DNA from: an uncultured Clostridia bacterium
GTDB lineage: Bacteria > Bacillota > Clostridia > Oscillospirales > Oscillospiraceae
Length of the DNA stretch: 15,159 nt
Direction: 5' to 3'
NCBI GenBank assembly: GCA_938023775.1
Contig: CALJDB010000170.1
Span: 1-15,159 of the forward strand
The position numbers and the translations under genes are program-made. Under the pieces are notes generated by a model. It worked only from the letters and a program-made list of their open reading frames with translations, was not told the DNA's origin and did no database searches. This document shows positions 12,454 to 15,159 of this stretch, in pieces (position 1 is the stretch's first letter; each line of letters begins with the position of its first letter).

Positions 12454-14847
12454 ATGAATCTGAGCAGAAAATGGCTGAACGAGTTCGTCACCGTCACGGT
12501 CGGCGATAAGGAATTTGCCGAGGACATGACCCTCTCCGGCTCCAAGGTGGAGACTTGGACCGATCTCGGTGCGGAGATTGAAAAGGTCGTCGTGGGCAAG
12601 GTGCTGGAGCTGCACCGCCACGAAAACTCCGACCACATGTGGGTGTGCATCATCGACGTCGGCGCGGCGGAGCCCATCCAGATCGTCACCGGCGCGCAGA
12701 ACGTCAAGGCGGGCGACCTGGTCCCCGCGGCGCTGGACGGCGCGCGTCTGCCCGGCGGCAAGGAAATTCACGCCGGTGCGCTGCGCGGCGAAGCGTCCAA
12801 CGGCATGCTCTGCTCCTTCGCGGAGCTGGGGCTGGAGCAGCGCGACTTCCCCACTGCATACGAAAACGGCATCTGGATTTTGTCCGACGATCCGGAGCTC
12901 GCCGGACTCACCGTCGGCGAGGATATCCGCACCGCCGTCGGCCTCGACGACCACGTCGTCGAGTTTGAGATCACGCCGAACCGCCCGGACTGCCTCTCCG
13001 TCATCGGTCTTGCGCGCGAGGCGGCGGCGACCTTTGATGCGGAGCTGCGCCTGCATATTCCGGAGGTGCGCGGCGGCGCGGAGGGCAAGCTCGAAGACCT
13101 GCTGCGTGTGGAAACCCCGGCGGCGGACCTCGTGCCGCGCTACACGGCGCGCATGGTGCGCAATGTGAAGATCGCCCCCTCCCCCAAGTGGATGCGCGAG
13201 CGCCTTCGCGCGATGGGCGTCCGCCCCATCAACAACATCGTGGACATCACAAACTATGTCATGCTGGAATACGGTCAGCCGATGCACGCATTTGACTACC
13301 GCTATGTGCAGGGCGGTCACATCATAGTCCGCCGTGCGGCGGAGGGCGAGGAGCTCACCACGCTCGACGGCAACGTGCGAAAACTGAACGCCAATCACCT
13401 CGTCATCGCGGACGAGACGCGCGCCGTCGGTCTCGCGGGCATCATGGGCGGTGAGAACAGCGAGATCGTCGCCGACACGGCGGACGTTGTGTTCGAGTCC
13501 GCCTGCTTCGACGGAACCTGCATCCGCCGCGGTGCGCTCGCGCTCGGCATGCGCACGGAGGCGAGCGCCAAGTTCGAGAAGGGTCTCGACCCGATGAACA
13601 CGCTCCCGGCAGTCCAGCGCGCCTGCGAGCTCGTCGAGCTGCTCGGCGCGGGCGAGGTCGTGGACGGCGTGATCGACGTCTGCAACGCCCTGCCGCAGCC
13701 GACCGTGCTGCCGCTGGAGCCGGCAAAGATCAACGCCCTGCTCGGCACGGACGTTTCCGCCGACGAGATGGCGCGCATCCTGCGCAAGCTCGATTTCACC
13801 GTCGAGGGCGGACAGGTGACGGTCCCGTCGTGGCGCGGCGACGTGCTGCGTATGGCGGACCTCGCCGAAGAGGTCGCCCGCTTCCATGGCTACAACAACA
13901 TCCCGACCACCCTCATGCGCGGCGACACCACCTCCGGCGGCTACACGCCGGTGCAGAAGGCGGAGAACGCCGCCGGCGAATGCTGCCGCGCCATGGGCTA
14001 TGACGAGATCATCACCTATTCCTTCATCAGCCCGACCTATTACGACAAGATCGGCTGGGCGGCGGACGATCCGCGGCGCGACAGCCTCAAAATTCTGAAC
14101 CCGCTCGGCGAGGACACCTCCATCATGCGCACGACCATCCTGCCCTCCATGCTGGAGATCGTGGCGCGGAACTTCAATTTCCGCAATCCCGCCGTCCGGC
14201 TCTATGAGCTCGGCCGCGTCTACTTCAAGCGCGAGGACGGTCTTGCCGACGAGCCGAAAATGCTCTCCCTCGGCGCTTACGGCGCGGGGATCGACTTCTA
14301 TAAGCTCAAGGGCTCCGTAGAGGAGCTGCTCGCCGCGCTGCGCGTGCAGGGCGTGCGCTTCGTCCCGGAGACGGCAAACCCGTCCTACCACCCCGGACGC
14401 TGCGCCGCGGTCTATGCCGGGGACGCACTGCTCGGCGTGCTCGGTCAGATTCACCCGCTCGTCGCGAAAAACTACGGCGTGGATGAGGAAATTTACTGCG
14501 CGGAGCTCGACTTCGGCGCGCTGCTCGCCGCCCGCGGCGCGGAGCCGGTCTATACGCCGCTGCCCCGCTTCCCGGCTGTCACGCGCGACCTCTCCGTTGT
14601 CTGTGAGGAGGGCAAGACCGTCGGCGAGCTGACCGAAGCCATCCGCGCCCACGGCGGCAGATATCTCGAATCCGTTCGCTTTGTGGACGTTTACCGCGGT
14701 GCGCCGATCCTGCCGGGCTATAAGTCCGTCACCTTCGCCCTCACGATGCGCGACGCGGAGCAGACGCTCACTGCCGACCACGCGGACGAGACCGTCGCCG
14801 CCATTCTGGGCGGGCTCAACGCCGACCACGGCGCGGTCATCCGTTGA
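12454..14847 (+). CDS. pheT: Phenylalanine-tRNA ligase beta subunit
   Basis: Partner of PheS, needed for tRNA binding and editing of mischarged Tyr-tRNA-Phe. The 797-aa length is typical. Domains in order: N-terminal segment with [18 protein letters not shown]-fold tRNA-binding domain (about 42-155, with [21 protein letters not shown] and [17 protein letters not shown]); B3/B4 editing domain (about 215-390, with [30 protein letters not shown] split over 249-278, and [13 protein letters not shown]); B5 domain (about 400-480, ending [14 protein letters not shown]); catalytic-like core domain (about 490-690); and a C-terminal FDX-ACB anticodon-binding domain (about 702-797, with [14 protein letters not shown]). 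The start at 12454 is 19 bp after the pheS stop, with GGGAG about 11 bases upstream overlapping that junction. No clear terminator follows the stop. Confidence 0.99.
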   Translation: MNLSRKWLNEFVTVTVGDKEFAEDMTLSGSKVETWTDLGAEIEKVVVGKVLELHRHENSDHMWVCIIDVGAAEPIQIVTGAQNVKAGDLVPAALDGARLPGGKEIHAGALRGEASNGMLCSFAELGLEQRDFPTAYENGIWILSDDPELAGLTVGEDIRTAVGLDDHVVEFEITPNRPDCLSVIGLAREAAATFDAELRLHIPEVRGGAEGKLEDLLRVETPAADLVPRYTARMVRNVKIAPSPKWMRERLRAMGVRPINNIVDITNYVMLEYGQPMHAFDYRYVQGGHIIVRRAAEGEELTTLDGNVRKLNANHLVIADETRAVGLAGIMGGENSEIVADTADVVFESACFDGTCIRRGALALGMRTEASAKFEKGLDPMNTLPAVQRACELVELLGAGEVVDGVIDVCNALPQPTVLPLEPAKINALLGTDVSADEMARILRKLDFTVEGGQVTVPSWRGDVLRMADLAEEVARFHGYNNIPTTLMRGDTTSGGYTPVQKAENAAGECCRAMGYDEIITYSFISPTYYDKIGWAADDPRRDSLKILNPLGEDTSIMRTTILPSMLEIVARNFNFRNPAVRLYELGRVYFKREDGLADEPKMLSLGAYGAGIDFYKLKGSVEELLAALRVQGVRFVPETANPSYHPGRCAAVYAGDALLGVLGQIHPLVAKNYGVDEEIYCAELDFGALLAARGAEPVYTPLPRFPAVTRDLSVVCEEGKTVGELTEAIRAHGGRYLESVRFVDVYRGAPILPGYKSVTFALTMRDAEQTLTADHADETVAAILGGLNADHGAVIR

Positions 14848-14890
14848 TGCCGCGCGGAGAAAATGTAACAGAATCGTAATATTGGAGCGC

Positions 14891-14917
14891 TTTACACTTC
14901 CGAAATTTTGGTATAAT
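14891..14917 (+). promoter_or_regulatory. Candidate promoter for ireB
   Basis: In the 118-bp gap after pheT, TTTACA (14891-14896) precedes a perfect TATAAT (14912-14917) with a short 15-bp spacer; the overlapping TAATAT (14914-14919) would give 17 bp. Transcription would begin near 14924. No intrinsic terminator for pheT is visible in this gap, so read-through from pheST is also possible. Confidence 0.65.
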
Positions 14918-14965
14918 ATAAGGGTGTATCTTACCAAAGCCAAAACGAAGGAGGAAGCACCCAAG

Positions 14966-15159
14966 ATGGAAGACGCAACGAGAAGATTCACCACCATCGA
15001 CACGAAGACCGAGATCAGAGAGATCATGTCTTCCGTCTATGACGCGCTGCTTGTGAAGGGCTACAACCCCATCAACCAGCTTGTGGGTTACATCCTCTCC
15101 GAGGACCCGACCTACATCACGAACTACAAAAACGCCCGCAGCCTCATCACCCGCATCGA
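14966..15159 (+). CDS. ireB: IreB-family (UPF0297) regulatory phosphoprotein, 3' end cut by window edge
   Basis: Small cytoplasmic protein of the IreB/YrzL (UPF0297, DUF965) family, usually about 85-90 aa; the first 64 residues are present. In Enterococcus faecalis IreB is the substrate of the Ser/Thr kinase IreK and influences cephalosporin resistance. The family core is easy to read here: a helix with [32 protein letters not shown] (split over residues 17-48) and [16 protein letters not shown] (49-64). The N-terminal tail carries Thr5, Thr9, Thr10 and Thr13, matching the region phosphorylated in IreB, though which Thr is used cannot be told. The ATG at 14966 has AAGGAGG about 11 bases upstream. 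In other Firmicutes the next genes are commonly ruvX and a DUF1292 gene, expected just beyond the window. Confidence 0.96.
   Translation, partial: MEDATRRFTTIDTKTEIREIMSSVYDALLVKGYNPINQLVGYILSEDPTYITNYKNARSLITRI

Noticed and set aside
14850..14857. CCGCGCGG palindrome after pheT as a terminator
   Set aside because: Only a 4-bp self-complement with no loop and no T-run following.
12412..15027. 871-codon open frame on the minus strand across pheT and the ireB start
   Set aside because: It is the antisense shadow of pheT in GC-rich DNA: the translation is low-complexity Arg/Ala/Val/His-rich, matches no family, and pheT on the other strand is certain.

Overview
The window is GC-rich, densely packed bacterial DNA whose gene content and signals point to a Clostridia-class Firmicute, probably an Oscillospiraceae/Ruminococcaceae-like gut anaerobe. 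Supporting this are a pheST operon under a T-box riboswitch, an IreB-family gene, an EndoA/MazF gene beside alanine racemase, strong AGGAGG-type ribosome binding sites and sigma-A promoters of the TTGNNN-17-TATAAT type. No phage, transposon, CRISPR, rRNA or tRNA signal was seen; the region reads as chromosomal backbone.

Left block (1-4378, all minus strand): six tightly packed genes, read from right to left: a membrane-anchored helix-hairpin-helix (ComEA-like) protein, an OmpR-type response regulator, its sensor histidine kinase, a YqeG-type HAD phosphatase, a short galactokinase-family GHMP kinase and a TetR regulator cut by the window edge. Gaps are 18 bp or less and several genes overlap, so this is one transcription unit coupling an envelope-sensing two-component system to housekeeping enzymes. 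Divergent from it is a D-Ala-D-Ala carboxypeptidase (4496-6034, plus) with a C-terminal membrane anchor and cytoplasmic tail. It ends in a bidirectional terminator.

Middle block (6080-10989, all minus): read from right to left, NAD(P)H-hydrate repair enzyme, a lipoprotein, alanine racemase, MazF endoribonuclease, an exported protein of unknown function and a soluble protein of unknown function. The order lipoprotein-alr-mazF resembles ydcC-alrA-ndoAI-ndoA of Bacillus subtilis and gerS-alr2 of Clostridioides difficile, except that the antitoxin gene is missing here. A perfect 15-bp hairpin terminator separates the last two genes.

Right block (10990-15159, plus): a divergent promoter pair, a Phe-specific T-box leader with a visible UUC specifier and terminator, pheS, pheT, and an ireB gene with its own promoter that runs off the right edge.

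I did not find a clearly new multi-gene system. The points most worth a second look are the antitoxin-less mazF beside alr, the lipoprotein in the GerS/YdcC position, the 174-aa gene boxed in by two terminators, and the HhH protein translationally coupled to a two-component system.
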